A stretch of 64,000 nucleotides of DNA from Paraburkholderia dilworthii (lineage in GTDB: Bacteria > Pseudomonadota > Gammaproteobacteria > Burkholderiales > Burkholderiaceae), in NCBI RefSeq assembly GCF_000472525.1, contig NZ_AWZT01000011.1:1-64000 (forward strand), written 5' to 3'. Below, one piece after another: positions 1 to 8,965 of the stretch. Under the pieces are notes generated by a model. The model was not told where the DNA came from and did no database searches. It saw only the letters and a program-made list of their open reading frames with translations. Numbering within the stretch: the first letter of the stretch is position 1; the number at the start of each line of letters is the position of its first letter. Both the position numbers and the translations under genes were made by a program.

Positions 1-13
1 CGTGATCACCAAA

Positions 14-310
14 CAAATCCGATCAACGTCGCCGAGGCGAAGCCGACGGCCCGCTGCGCCGACGCAAGCCGCTGGTTGAGAGCAGACCCTTCCGGCGAGC
101 ACGCAGTGTGAGGCGGGACGTATGACTGCCTTGTCACTGGCGCCGAATGTGCGGGAGCACGGATTCCAGATGCACCACTGCCCCTCCCGAGCCGGGGGAT
201 CCACCTACGAGCTGGCGGTGTGAAGCCGCTTTCTTTGCTTATCTTTCTTTGCGGCGGCAAAGAAAGTAAGTGCCGCCCCGCACAGGGGCAACACTAATAG
301 ACCACTGCCA
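14..310. repeat. Burkholderiales-type intergenic repeat with strong hairpin
   Basis: This non-coding segment holds a perfect 10-bp inverted repeat (243-252 CTTTCTTTGC with 257-266 GCAAAGAAAG, loop GGCG), followed directly by a second hairpin (275-279 GCCCC with 285-289 GGGGC). From memory, very similar sequence recurs between genes in Burkholderia/Paraburkholderia genomes; that is recall, not a search. An open frame on the minus strand (6-260, 84 codons) covers it, but it looks like the spurious frame usually called in such repeats. The outer limits are approximate. Confidence 0.5.
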
Positions 311-607
311 ATTCAAGGAAAGGCCAAAGGTCCCAACAACAACAGAACACCACCCTAGGGACAACCAAAATCCCATTATATGACCACATAAATCACATAT
401 TGGAGCTTTCTCAAAAACACCCCTACAATCCCCTCCAACAGCAAAAACCAAAAATTCTGCGAAAGCGAAAAAAACCGGAGACAAAGCCAAACCATGCCTA
501 ACACAGCCCTCAGGCAGCACCCCCGCGCCCACGACGCCGCGCGCACTCAAGGCCCGCTCTCCGGCCCCGCGCTGTAAGCGCAAAAAACCATCGAAAAGCG
601 AATCGCC
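311..607. other. AT-richer leader before the IclR gene
   Basis: About 300 bases without a gene. Base use is clearly richer in A and C than the surroundings, with several A-runs. The only symmetry I see is ATATG (378-382) facing CATAT (396-400), which could be a weak regulator half-site pair for the IclR protein encoded next; I cannot support this further. No terminator or RNA gene is visible. Confidence 0.3.
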
Positions 608-1585
608 ATGAACAAAGCGATGCCCAACCACGCCGCGAGCGCATCTGAAGCCGACTTGGCGCCGCGTGCCGATCATGCGTCCAACGGAGCGCCGGGCTCG
701 ATTGCTGCCGCCGCCAAAGCGCCGCGTGCCGCCGCCCAGCCCGCCGTGGCAAATGGAATCGCGTTGCCGAGCACGCTGCTCGACATCACGCCGCAACAAG
801 CCGGCACGCAGACGCTTTTGCGCGGCCTCGCGATTCTGGAAGCGGCCGCTGCAGGTGTGCGCGATCTACGCACCTTCGGCGCCGCGCTCGGCACGACGCG
901 CAGCACCACGCATCGGCTGGTGAGCAGCCTCGTTCAGGCGCGCTACCTGCGCCAGGTGCAAGGCGGTTACCTGCTCGGTCCCAAGCTGATCGAACTGGGC
1001 ACCATCGCGCTCGAACAGATGCCGCTCACCGCAGTCGCGCGTCCGCATCTCGAATCGCTCGCGGAACAGACGCTCGACACGATTCACCTCGGCGTGCGCG
1101 ATGGCGACGACGTCCTGTATATCGACAAGATTCCCGGCACGCGCGGCCTCGAAATGCGCTCGCGCGTTGGCCACCGGATGCCGCTCGCGTCGACGGGTAT
1201 CGGCAAGGCGATGATGCTCGACCTCACACCGGACGTCTGGCAGTCGCTCTTCGACGCATCGCGGCGCGCGCTCGCCGGCGTCACGTTCAAGCCCGATAAC
1301 CGTCCCGACGCGCAGACCTTCATGCAGCGCATGACGAACTACGCCGCCGGCGGCTACACGTTCGACCTGGAGGAAAACGAAGCGTCGATTCGCTGCGTCG
1401 CGGCTCCGGTGCGCGACGCGTCGGGCGCGATCGTGGCGGCGCTTTCGGTGGCAAGCACGATTCCGTATATGTCGCTGGAACGCATGGACGAACTGATCCC
1501 GGTCGTGCAGCGCGAAGCGCGCGCGATTTCCGAAGAACTCGGCTGGCGTGCCCCGCAACCCACAACCCGCAGGATCAAGCGATGA
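608..1585 (+). CDS. IclR-family transcriptional regulator of the sugar catabolism block
   Basis: A 325-residue DNA-binding regulator. The N-terminal winged helix lies at about residues 68-125 (TTRSTTHRLVSSLVQ is the recognition-helix region), followed by the IclR ligand-binding domain to about residue 310. The first 65 residues are an Ala/Pro-rich extension of no known function; ATG at 620 is an alternative start. The stop codon overlaps the ATG of dgoK (ATGA), so it is translationally coupled to the catabolic genes and probably controls them. IclR proteins bind small acids or sugar acids; a KDGal or galactonate-type ligand is inference from the neighbours only. Confidence 0.9.
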   Translation: MNKAMPNHAASASEADLAPRADHASNGAPGSIAAAAKAPRAAAQPAVANGIALPSTLLDITPQQAGTQTLLRGLAILEAAAAGVRDLRTFGAALGTTRSTTHRLVSSLVQARYLRQVQGGYLLGPKLIELGTIALEQMPLTAVARPHLESLAEQTLDTIHLGVRDGDDVLYIDKIPGTRGLEMRSRVGHRMPLASTGIGKAMMLDLTPDVWQSLFDASRRALAGVTFKPDNRPDAQTFMQRMTNYAAGGYTFDLEENEASIRCVAAPVRDASGAIVAALSVASTIPYMSLERMDELIPVVQREARAISEELGWRAPQPTTRRIKR

Positions 1586-2658
1586 AACACGCGGGTTCTC
1601 CCACACCGCCGGACATGCAACTCGCAGCCGGCGCCGTCCAGGCCAACGCGCCGGCGAACGCCGAAGCCCACAGCCACGCGGCCCTGATCGGGCTCGATTG
1701 GGGCACCACGTCGCTGCGCGCGTATCTGTACGACGCGTCGGGCAATGTGCTGGCGACGCGCGCATCGACGGCCGGCATCATGAACCTGCCGCGCAGCGCG
1801 GAGCAGGGCGGTTTCGACGCCGCCTTCGAGGACGCCTGCGGCGCGTGGCTCGACGCCGCGCCTCGCACACCCGTCATCGCCGCGGGCATGGTCGGCAGCG
1901 CGCAAGGCTGGCTCGAGGCGCCCTATGTCGATGCACCCGCGAACGCGGATGCACTCGCGGCCGGCATCGTCCGCGTGAAGGCGGCTTGCGGCGCGACGCT
2001 ACATGTCGTCCCCGGCGTGCTGCAACGCGGCGAGTTGCCCAATGTGATGCGCGGCGAAGAAACACAGATTTTCGGTGCGCTGGGTCAGGATGCCCGCGAC
2101 GCAGACAGCAGCAAGCGCGCACTGATCGGCCTGCCTGGCACGCACGCGAAGTGGGTGGTGGTGCAGGCCGGCCGTATCGAACGGTTTCATACGTTCATGA
2201 CCGGCGAAGTGTTCGGCGCATTGCGCGAGCACACGATTCTCGGCCGCACGATGGTCACGCCAGATCGTCCGGATTCCGAAGCATTTCTGCGTGGCGTGAA
2301 CATCGCGCACGACAAGGGGCAGGCGGGCGTGCTCGCAACCGTCTTCAGTTCGCGCACGCTCGGCCTCACGGGAGAACTTTCGCGCGAACAGCAGCCGGAC
2401 TATCTGTCGGGTTTGCTGATCGGGCATGAACTGGCCGGCCTCGAAGCCGTGCTGAAACAACAGCAGGATTCGCTCGCGGGACAGAGCCTGCGTCTGATCG
2501 GCAACGAAGCGTTGTGCGAGCGCTATCGCGTCGCGCTCGCGCAGTTCGGCTGCACGCAGGCCGAGCTCGTCAAGCATGCAACCGAGCGCGGCTTGTGGCG
2601 CGTCGCCTTGCAGGCGGGGCTCGTCAGCCCGGCTTCGCATGCGGCGCGCGCCGGTTAG
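1582..2658 (+). CDS. dgoK: 2-dehydro-3-deoxygalactonokinase
   Basis: Phosphorylates 2-keto-3-deoxy-D-galactonate with ATP to the 6-phosphate, the kinase step of the De Ley-Doudoroff galactose pathway. The protein has 358 residues, with the ASKHA-type phosphate-1 motif GLDWGTTSLRAY at residues 37-48 and the family block IGLPGTHAKWV in the middle. About 30 N-terminal residues precede the usual family start, so an internal start is possible, but the ATGA overlap with the regulator supports the chosen one. It lies 36 bp upstream of the aldolase that uses its product. Cytoplasmic. Confidence 0.92.
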   Translation: MKHAGSPTPPDMQLAAGAVQANAPANAEAHSHAALIGLDWGTTSLRAYLYDASGNVLATRASTAGIMNLPRSAEQGGFDAAFEDACGAWLDAAPRTPVIAAGMVGSAQGWLEAPYVDAPANADALAAGIVRVKAACGATLHVVPGVLQRGELPNVMRGEETQIFGALGQDARDADSSKRALIGLPGTHAKWVVVQAGRIERFHTFMTGEVFGALREHTILGRTMVTPDRPDSEAFLRGVNIAHDKGQAGVLATVFSSRTLGLTGELSREQQPDYLSGLLIGHELAGLEAVLKQQQDSLAGQSLRLIGNEALCERYRVALAQFGCTQAELVKHATERGLWRVALQAGLVSPASHAARAG

Positions 2659-2694
2659 CCACGCACGCCGCCATCCACGAAACAAGGAACCGAC

Positions 2695-3375
2695 ATGCAA
2701 CCTCACATCAATCTGCCCGCTCCGTACATGCCGCACGCGGGGTTGATCGCGGCGTTCGAGGCATGTCCGCTGATCGCGATCATGCGCGGCGTGACGCCCG
2801 CCGATGCGGCGGAGCACGGCCAGGCGCTGTACGAAGCCGGCTTTCGCATCGTCGAAGTGCCGTTGAATTCGCCGCAGCCGTTCGACAGCATTGCGGCGAT
2901 CCGCAAGGCGCTGCCCGCCGATGCGATCGTCGGTGCGGGCACGGTGCTGCATCCGAGTTTCGTCAAGGACGTGAAGTCCGCCGGCGGCGAGTTGATCGTG
3001 ATGCCGCATAGCGATCCGGAAGTGGTTACCGCCGCGAAAGCGCAAGGCATGGCCTGCGCGCCCGGCGTTGCGACGCCGACCGAAGCGTTCATCGCGCTGA
3101 AAAACGGCGCCGACGTGTTGAAGATGTTTCCCGCCGAGCAACTCGGCTGCCAGGTCGTGAAAGCCTGGCGCGCGGTGATCGCGGCGCAGGTGCCGCTCGT
3201 GCCGGTCGGCGGCATCGCGCCGGACAACATGGGGCCGTTTTTGAGCGCCGGCGCGAATGGCTTCGGGCTCGGCTCGGCGCTGTATAAGCCGGGCCAAAGC
3301 GCGGCGGTGACGGCTTCGCACGCGAAGGCGTTCATCAACGGATTGCGCGTTGCGCGCGCGGGTGCGAAGAAATGA
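2695..3375 (+). CDS. dgoA: 2-dehydro-3-deoxy-6-phosphogalactonate aldolase
   Basis: Class I aldolase splitting KDPGal into pyruvate and glyceraldehyde 3-phosphate. At 226 residues it has the length of a single-domain KDPG/KDPGal aldolase. The Schiff-base lysine is K143 in LKMFPAE and the general-base glutamate is E54 in VEVPLNS. The start at 2695 follows AAGGAA. It belongs to the same transcription unit as dgoK, and its stop overlaps the ATG of the next SDR gene. It is distinct from the eda gene at 41787, which serves the 6-phosphogluconate branch. Confidence 0.93.
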   Translation: MQPHINLPAPYMPHAGLIAAFEACPLIAIMRGVTPADAAEHGQALYEAGFRIVEVPLNSPQPFDSIAAIRKALPADAIVGAGTVLHPSFVKDVKSAGGELIVMPHSDPEVVTAAKAQGMACAPGVATPTEAFIALKNGADVLKMFPAEQLGCQVVKAWRAVIAAQVPLVPVGGIAPDNMGPFLSAGANGFGLGSALYKPGQSAAVTASHAKAFINGLRVARAGAKK

Positions 3376-4148
3376 CACGATTGGCGGGCAAAGTCGCATT
3401 GGTCACCGGCGCTGGGCGCGGCATCGGGGCGGCGATCGCGATTGCGTTTGCGCGCGAGGGCGCAGCGGTTGCGCTTGCCGAGCTCGACATCGAAACGGCG
3501 CGGCAGACGGCTCAGCAGATCACATCGGAAACCGGCGCGCGCGTTTTGGCGGTGCACACCGACGTCACCCAATCGGCTTCGGTTCAGCATGCAGTGAGCG
3601 AAGCGGAAAAAGCGCTCGGCCCACTCGACGTGCTAGTGAACAACGCAGGCATCAACGTGTTTTGCGATCCGCTGACCATGACCGACGACGACTGGCGCCG
3701 CTGCTTCGCGGTCGATCTCGACGGTGTCTGGAACGGTTGCCGCGCGGTGTTGCCGGGCATGGTGGAACGTGGCGCGGGCAGCATTCTGAACATTGCGTCG
3801 ACGCACGCGTTCAAGATCATTCCGGGCTGTTTTCCGTACCCGGTCGCGAAGCACGGCGTGATTGGCCTCACGCGCGCACTCGGCATCGAGTACGCGCCGC
3901 GCAACGTGCGCGTCAACGCAATTGCGCCGGGCTACATCGAGACGCAGTTGGCGCATGACTGGTGGAACGAACAGCCGGACCCAGCCGCGGCAAGGCAGGC
4001 GACGATCGATTTGCAGCCGATGAAACGCATCGGCCGCCCGGAAGAAGTGGCGATGACGGCGGTGTTCCTCGCATCGGATGAAGCGCCGTTCATCAACGCC
4101 ACGTGCATCACCGTGGATGGCGGCCGCTCGGTGCTGTACCACGACTGA
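3372..4148 (+). CDS. SDR-family oxidoreductase of the sugar block
   Basis: A 258-residue classical short-chain dehydrogenase. The cofactor motif TGAGRGIG is at 12-19, NNAG at 90-93, and the catalytic set is S143, Y156 and K160. A1ternating hydrophobic strand D37-L38-D39 after beta-2 suggests NAD(H) preference. It is translationally coupled (ATGA) to dgoA. By position it should oxidise a sugar or keto-deoxy sugar acid in galactose, arabinose or fucose catabolism; overall it reads like the sugar/keto-deoxy-acid dehydrogenase SDRs rather than fatty-acid FabG. The exact substrate cannot be told from sequence. Confidence 0.85.
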   Translation: MTRLAGKVALVTGAGRGIGAAIAIAFAREGAAVALAELDIETARQTAQQITSETGARVLAVHTDVTQSASVQHAVSEAEKALGPLDVLVNNAGINVFCDPLTMTDDDWRRCFAVDLDGVWNGCRAVLPGMVERGAGSILNIASTHAFKIIPGCFPYPVAKHGVIGLTRALGIEYAPRNVRVNAIAPGYIETQLAHDWWNEQPDPAAARQATIDLQPMKRIGRPEEVAMTAVFLASDEAPFINATCITVDGGRSVLYHD

Positions 4149-4372
4149 GCCAAAGAACCTGAGCCAACCAACAGCGCAGCAAATCGAGCAAAAAAAGGCA
4201 GAAAAAAGCAGCAAAGCGAGCAGCACAAAAACAGAAGAGAAACGCAGCAGGAAGCGAACAAAAAAACGCAGCACCGTTTCACCGGACGACGCGCTGGCCG
4301 CGTGTGTCACAACCGGTACAAGAAGACGCGGCCGATACCTTCTCGTTATCAATTAGTCAGGAGACACGCAAC
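4149..4372. other. Purine-rich gap between the SDR gene and araF
   Basis: A 224-bp non-coding gap with many A-runs and repeated AGCA/GCAGC elements. It separates the dgo genes from the importer genes. I see no clear terminator, so read-through is possible. A good ribosome binding site (CAGGAGA, 4358-4364) sits before araF. Confidence 0.4.
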
Positions 4373-5371
4373 ATGAAACGCAGAATTTTCCTCACGCTGG
4401 CAGCAGCGGCGGCGGGTGTTCTTTTTAACGCACCGGTTGCGCAAGCCGCCGATCCGGTCAAGATCGGTTTCCTCGTCAAGCAGCCCGAAGAACCGTGGTT
4501 CCAGGACGAATGGAAGTTCGCCGAAATGGCCGCCAAGGAAAAGGGCTTCACGCTGGTGAAGATCGGCGCGCCGTCGGGCGAAAAAGTGATGAGCGCAATC
4601 GACAACCTGTCGGCACAAAAGGCGCAAGGCTTCGTGATCTGCACGCCTGACGTCAAGCTTGGACCGGGCATTGTCGCGAAGGCGAAGGCCGACGGCCTGA
4701 AGATGATGACCGTGGACGACCGTCTGGTCGACGGCGCGGGCAAGCCGATCGCGTCGGTGCCGCACATGGGCATCTCGGCGTACAACATCGGCAAGCAGGT
4801 CGGCGACGGTCTGGCCGCGGAAATCAAGAAGCGCGGCTGGGACATGAAGGACGTGGGCGCGATCGACGTGACCTACGAACAGCTGCCGACCGCGCATGAC
4901 CGCACGAGCGGCGCAACGGACGCGCTGGTCGCCGCGGGCTTCCCGAAGGCCAACATCGTCGCCGCGCCGCAAGCGAAGACCGACACGGAAAACGCGTTCA
5001 ACGCCGCTAACATCGCGCTGACAAAGAACCCGCAGTTCAAGCACTGGGTCGCCTACGCGCTGAACGACGAAGGCGTGCTTGGCGCGGTGCGCGCAGCAGA
5101 AGGCCGCGGCTTCAAGGCTGACAACATGATCGGCATCGGCATCGGCGGTTCGGATTCGGCGTTGAACGAATTCAAGAAGCCGAACCCGACGGGCTTCTTC
5201 GGCACGGTCATCATCAGCCCGAAGCGTCACGGCGAGGAAACCTCGACGCTGATGTACGACTGGATCACGCAAGGCAAGGCGCCGCCGCCGCTCACGCTGA
5301 CGACCGGCATGCTGGCCACGCGTGCGAACGTCGGCGAAGTGCGCGAGAAGATGGGCCTCGCTTCCAAGTAA
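4373..5371 (+). CDS. araF: Periplasmic L-arabinose/galactose-type ABC substrate-binding protein
   Basis: A 332-residue periplasmic sugar-binding protein of the type I (ribose/arabinose) family. The Sec signal peptide MKRRIFLTLAAAAAGV is followed by a predicted cut after AQA at residue 25. The mature start (DPVKIGFLVKQPEEPWFQ) is characteristic of AraF rather than RbsB or ChvE. It delivers L-arabinose, and probably also D-galactose, to AraG/AraH encoded next. ATG 4373 is chosen because CAGGAGA lies 8 bp upstream and the signal peptide begins there; an in-frame start at 4304 would bury the signal. Confidence 0.92.
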   Translation: MKRRIFLTLAAAAAGVLFNAPVAQAADPVKIGFLVKQPEEPWFQDEWKFAEMAAKEKGFTLVKIGAPSGEKVMSAIDNLSAQKAQGFVICTPDVKLGPGIVAKAKADGLKMMTVDDRLVDGAGKPIASVPHMGISAYNIGKQVGDGLAAEIKKRGWDMKDVGAIDVTYEQLPTAHDRTSGATDALVAAGFPKANIVAAPQAKTDTENAFNAANIALTKNPQFKHWVAYALNDEGVLGAVRAAEGRGFKADNMIGIGIGGSDSALNEFKKPNPTGFFGTVIISPKRHGEETSTLMYDWITQGKAPPPLTLTTGMLATRANVGEVREKMGLASK

Positions 5372-5526
5372 CGCGCGGTGCGATGAAGAATTGCCGGCGC
5401 GTCGCCTTCGATGTGCGCGCCGGCAACGGCAATTGAACATGAGCAGTAGACATAGGCCATGCCTTGCAGGTGTCGAACTACGACGCGAGGCAAGGCGCGG
5501 TCGAGATGAAACAGCGAGGAGGCGAA

Positions 5527-7065
5527 GTGTCAGCGACGCTACGTTTTGACAATATCGGCAAAGTCTTTCCAGGCGTGCGCGCGCTCGACGGTGTGTCCTT
5601 CGACGTCAACGTCGGCCAGGTGCACGGCCTGATGGGCGAAAACGGCGCAGGGAAATCGACCCTGCTGAAGATACTCGGCGGCGAATATCAGCCCGACTCG
5701 GGCCGCATGATGATCGACGAAAAAGAAGTGCGCTTCACGAGCGCGGCTTCGTCGATTGCAGCCGGGATCGCGGTGATTCACCAGGAACTGCAATACGTGC
5801 CCGATCTGACGGTCGCGGAAAATCTGCTGCTTGGCCAATTGCCGAACTCGTTCGGCTGGGTCAATAAAGGCGATGCGAAGCGCTTCGTGCGCGAACGTCT
5901 CGAAGCAATGGGGGTCGCGCTCGACCCCAACGCGAAGCTGCGCAAGCTCTCCATCGCGCAACGGCAGATGGTCGAAATCTGCAAGGCGCTGCTGCGCAAC
6001 GCCCGTGTGATCGCGCTCGATGAACCGACCAGTTCGCTGTCGCACCGCGAGACGGAAGTGCTGTTCAAGCTGGTGCGCGATCTGCGCGCCGACAACCGCG
6101 CGATGATTTACATCTCGCATCGCATGGACGAGATTTACGAACTGTGCGACGCGTGCACGATTTTCCGTGACGGTCGCAAGATCGCTTCGCATCCGACACT
6201 CGAAGGTGTATCGCGCGACACGATCGTCAGCGAAATGGTTGGGCGCGAAATTTCGGACATCTACAACTATTCGCCGCGATCGCTCGGCGAAGTGCGCTTT
6301 GCGGCGAAGGCGATCGAAGGCCACGCGCTCACGCAGCCGGCCAGCTTCGAAGTGAGGCGCGGCGAGATTGTCGGCTTCTTCGGCCTGGTGGGCGCGGGCC
6401 GTAGCGAACTGATGCATCTGATCTACGGCACCGAACACAAGAAGGGCGGCGAACTGCTGCTCGACGGCAAGACGATCCGCGTAAAAAGCGCGGGCGAGGC
6501 AATCCGTCACGGCATCGTGCTGTGCCCGGAAGACCGCAAGGAAGAGGGCATTGTCGCGATGGCGACCGTGTCGGAGAACATCAACATCAGTTGCCGCCGT
6601 CATTATCTGCGCGCGGGAATGTTCCTCGACCGCAAAAAAGAAGCCGAAACCGCCGACCGTTTCATCAAGCTGCTGAAGATCAAAACGCCGAGCCGCCGTC
6701 AGAAGATCCGCTTTCTCTCAGGCGGCAATCAGCAGAAGGCGATTTTGTCGCGCTGGCTCGCCGAACCCGATCTGAAAGTGGTGATTCTCGACGAACCGAC
6801 TCGCGGTATCGACGTCGGCGCGAAGCACGAAATCTACAACGTGATTTATCAGCTTGCAGAACGCGGCTGCGCGATCGTGATGATCTCGTCAGAATTGCCC
6901 GAAGTGCTGGGTGTGTCCGACCGCATCGTCGTGATGCGCCAGGGCCGCATTTCCGGCGAGCTGTCACGCAAGGATGCAACGGAACAAACGGTGCTGAGCC
7001 TCGCGTTGCCGCAAAGCTCGACGGCCCTGCCTGCAACCGGAACTGCCGCTCAACAGGCGGCCTGA
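5527..7065 (+). CDS. araG: Sugar ABC transporter ATP-binding protein, double ATPase
   Basis: A 512-residue cytoplasmic ATPase with two ABC domains, as in AraG/MglA/RbsA. In the first domain the Walker [10 protein letters not shown] is near residue 38, followed by a signature variant LSIAQRQ and the Walker B block [11 protein letters not shown]. In the second domain the Walker A is degenerate (GLVGAGRSE), followed by signature LSGGNQQK and Walker [13 protein letters not shown]; this asymmetry is normal for sugar importers. GTG 5527 is preferred because GAGGAGG lies just upstream and the length matches the family; ATG 5506 and TTG 5464 are in frame. It lies between araF and araH. Confidence 0.93.
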   Translation: MSATLRFDNIGKVFPGVRALDGVSFDVNVGQVHGLMGENGAGKSTLLKILGGEYQPDSGRMMIDEKEVRFTSAASSIAAGIAVIHQELQYVPDLTVAENLLLGQLPNSFGWVNKGDAKRFVRERLEAMGVALDPNAKLRKLSIAQRQMVEICKALLRNARVIALDEPTSSLSHRETEVLFKLVRDLRADNRAMIYISHRMDEIYELCDACTIFRDGRKIASHPTLEGVSRDTIVSEMVGREISDIYNYSPRSLGEVRFAAKAIEGHALTQPASFEVRRGEIVGFFGLVGAGRSELMHLIYGTEHKKGGELLLDGKTIRVKSAGEAIRHGIVLCPEDRKEEGIVAMATVSENINISCRRHYLRAGMFLDRKKEAETADRFIKLLKIKTPSRRQKIRFLSGGNQQKAILSRWLAEPDLKVVILDEPTRGIDVGAKHEIYNVIYQLAERGCAIVMISSELPEVLGVSDRIVVMRQGRISGELSRKDATEQTVLSLALPQSSTALPATGTAAQQAA

Positions 7066-7119
7066 ACATCATTTGGACGAAAGTCCGGCAACCCGTGGGG
7101 AACGGGAGGAGTCTTCAAA

Positions 7120-8136
7120 ATGCAAGCTAGAGAAAACCTCGCGCAACAGGCCGCCAAGAGCGCCGCCGAAGCGCTGATTCCGCAGACGAGCGACAAGGCC
7201 AAATGGTGGCAGCAGATCACCGAGTACAGCTTGATCCTGATCTTCGTGGTGATGTTCGTGACGATGTCGCTGACCGTCGACCACTTCTTCTCGATCGAGA
7301 ACATGCTCGGCCTCGCGCTGTCCATTTCGCAGATCGGCATGGTCGCGTGCACGATGATGTTCTGTCTGGCTTCGCGCGACTTCGACTTGTCGATTGGTTC
7401 GACGGTTGCGTTCGCCGGCGTGTTGTGCGCGATGGTGCTCAACGCCACCGACAACACCTTCATTGCAATCGTCGCGGCGGTTGCGGCGGGTGCGGTGATC
7501 GGTTTCGTCAACGGCGCGGTGATCGCGTATCTGCGCATCAACGCACTGATCACCACGCTCGCGACAATGGAAATCGTGCGCGGCCTCGGCTTTATCGTGT
7601 CGCACGGCCAGGCTGTCGGTGTGTCGTCGGATACGTTTATCGCGCTGGGCGGCTTGAGCTTCTTCGGTGTTTCGCTGCCGATCTGGGTCACGCTGCTGTG
7701 CTTCATCGTGTTCGGCGTGATGCTCAACCAGACCGTGTATGGGCGCAATACGCTTGCCATCGGCGGCAATCCGGAGGCGTCGCGTCTCGCGGGCATCAAC
7801 GTTGAACGCACGCGCGTCTATATCTTCCTGATTCAGGGCGCCGTCACAGCGCTCGCCGGTGTGATTCTGGCGTCGCGGATCACGTCGGGTCAGCCGAATG
7901 CCGCGCAAGGCTTCGAGCTCAACGTGATTTCCGCATGCGTGCTCGGCGGCGTGTCGCTACTCGGCGGCCGTGCGACGATTTCCGGCGTCGTGATCGGCGT
8001 GCTGATCATGGGCACGGTCGAGAACGTGATGAACCTGATGAACATCGACGCGTTCTATCAGTACCTCGTGCGCGGCGCGATTCTGCTCGCCGCCGTGCTG
8101 CTCGACCAGTTGAAGAACCGCGGTTCGCGGGACTAA
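7120..8136 (+). CDS. araH: Sugar ABC transporter permease
   Basis: A 338-residue inner-membrane permease of the BPD_transp_2/AraH family. After about 35 hydrophilic residues there are 8-10 hydrophobic helices. The conserved stretches GNPEASRLAGI and NVISACVLGGVSLLGG are the expected family marks. It completes the AraFGH importer for pentose/galactose uptake. The start at 7120 follows GGAGGAG (7104-7110). The next gene, the XylB-like dehydrogenase, begins 28 bp downstream, so uptake and first oxidation are probably on one mRNA. Confidence 0.93.
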   Translation: MQARENLAQQAAKSAAEALIPQTSDKAKWWQQITEYSLILIFVVMFVTMSLTVDHFFSIENMLGLALSISQIGMVACTMMFCLASRDFDLSIGSTVAFAGVLCAMVLNATDNTFIAIVAAVAAGAVIGFVNGAVIAYLRINALITTLATMEIVRGLGFIVSHGQAVGVSSDTFIALGGLSFFGVSLPIWVTLLCFIVFGVMLNQTVYGRNTLAIGGNPEASRLAGINVERTRVYIFLIQGAVTALAGVILASRITSGQPNAAQGFELNVISACVLGGVSLLGGRATISGVVIGVLIMGTVENVMNLMNIDAFYQYLVRGAILLAAVLLDQLKNRGSRD

Positions 8137-8164
8137 TTCACTTTGCTCTAAAAGGAATCGAACG

Positions 8165-8965
8165 ATGTCGTCTCCGGCCAATGCAAATGAGCGCCTCGCG
8201 AACAACGCATTCGCGCGCTACCCGAGTCTTGTCGACCGCACGGTGTTGATCACGGGCGGTGCGACCGGCATCGGCGCGTCGTTCGTCGAGCATTTCGCGG
8301 CGCAGGGCGCGCGCGTCGCGTTCTTCGATATCGATGCAACGGCGGGCGAAGCGCTCGCCGACGAACTCGGCGACTCGAAGCACCAGCCGTTGTTTTTGCC
8401 CTGCGATCTGACCGACGTCGACGCGCTGCAAAAAGCGATCGCCGATGTAAAAGCCGCGCTCGGCCCGATCCAGGTGCTGCTGAACAACGCGGCGAACGAC
8501 AAGCGTCACACCATTGGCGAAGTCACGCGCGAGTCTTTCGACGCGGGCATTGCGGTGAACATCCGTCATCAGTTCTTCGCGGCGCAAGCGGTCATGGAAG
8601 ATATGAAGGCCGCAAAGAGCGGCTCGATCATCAACCTCGGCTCGATCAGCTGGATGCTGAAGAACGGCGGTTATCCCGTGTACGTGATGTCGAAATCTGC
8701 GGTGCAGGGTTTGACGCGCGGTCTTGCACGCGACCTCGGGCATTTCAACATTCGCGTGAATACGCTGGTGCCGGGCTGGGTGATGACCGAGAAGCAGAAG
8801 CGCCTGTGGCTCGACGACGCGGGACGCCGTGCGATCAAGGAAGGCCAGTGCATCGACGCGGAACTCGAGCCGGCCGACCTCGCGCGCATGGCGCTTTTCC
8901 TCGCCGCCGACGACAGCAGGATGATCACCGCGCAGGATATCGTCGTGGATGGAGGCTGGGCGTGA
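8165..8965 (+). CDS. XylB-like aldose 1-dehydrogenase (SDR)
   Basis: A 266-residue SDR enzyme with TGGATGIG at 30-37, NNAA at 107-110, S160, and YVMSK (Y173, K177). The blocks NNAANDKRH, VNIRHQFF and NLGSISW resemble Caulobacter D-xylose 1-dehydrogenase (XylB) as I remember it, so oxidation of an aldose (galactose, arabinose or xylose) to the aldonolactone is the likely reaction. The following gene is an SMP-30 lactonase, and its GTG overlaps this stop codon, which fits dehydrogenase-lactonase coupling. Sugar specificity is inferred from the araFGH and dgoKA neighbours. Confidence 0.85.
   Translation: MSSPANANERLANNAFARYPSLVDRTVLITGGATGIGASFVEHFAAQGARVAFFDIDATAGEALADELGDSKHQPLFLPCDLTDVDALQKAIADVKAALGPIQVLLNNAANDKRHTIGEVTRESFDAGIAVNIRHQFFAAQAVMEDMKAAKSGSIINLGSISWMLKNGGYPVYVMSKSAVQGLTRGLARDLGHFNIRVNTLVPGWVMTEKQKRLWLDDAGRRAIKEGQCIDAELEPADLARMALFLAADDSRMITAQDIVVDGGWA

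Noticed and set aside
6..260. An 84-codon frame on the minus strand at the left edge
   Set aside because: It covers the intergenic repeat hairpin, and looks like the spurious gene often called in such repeats.
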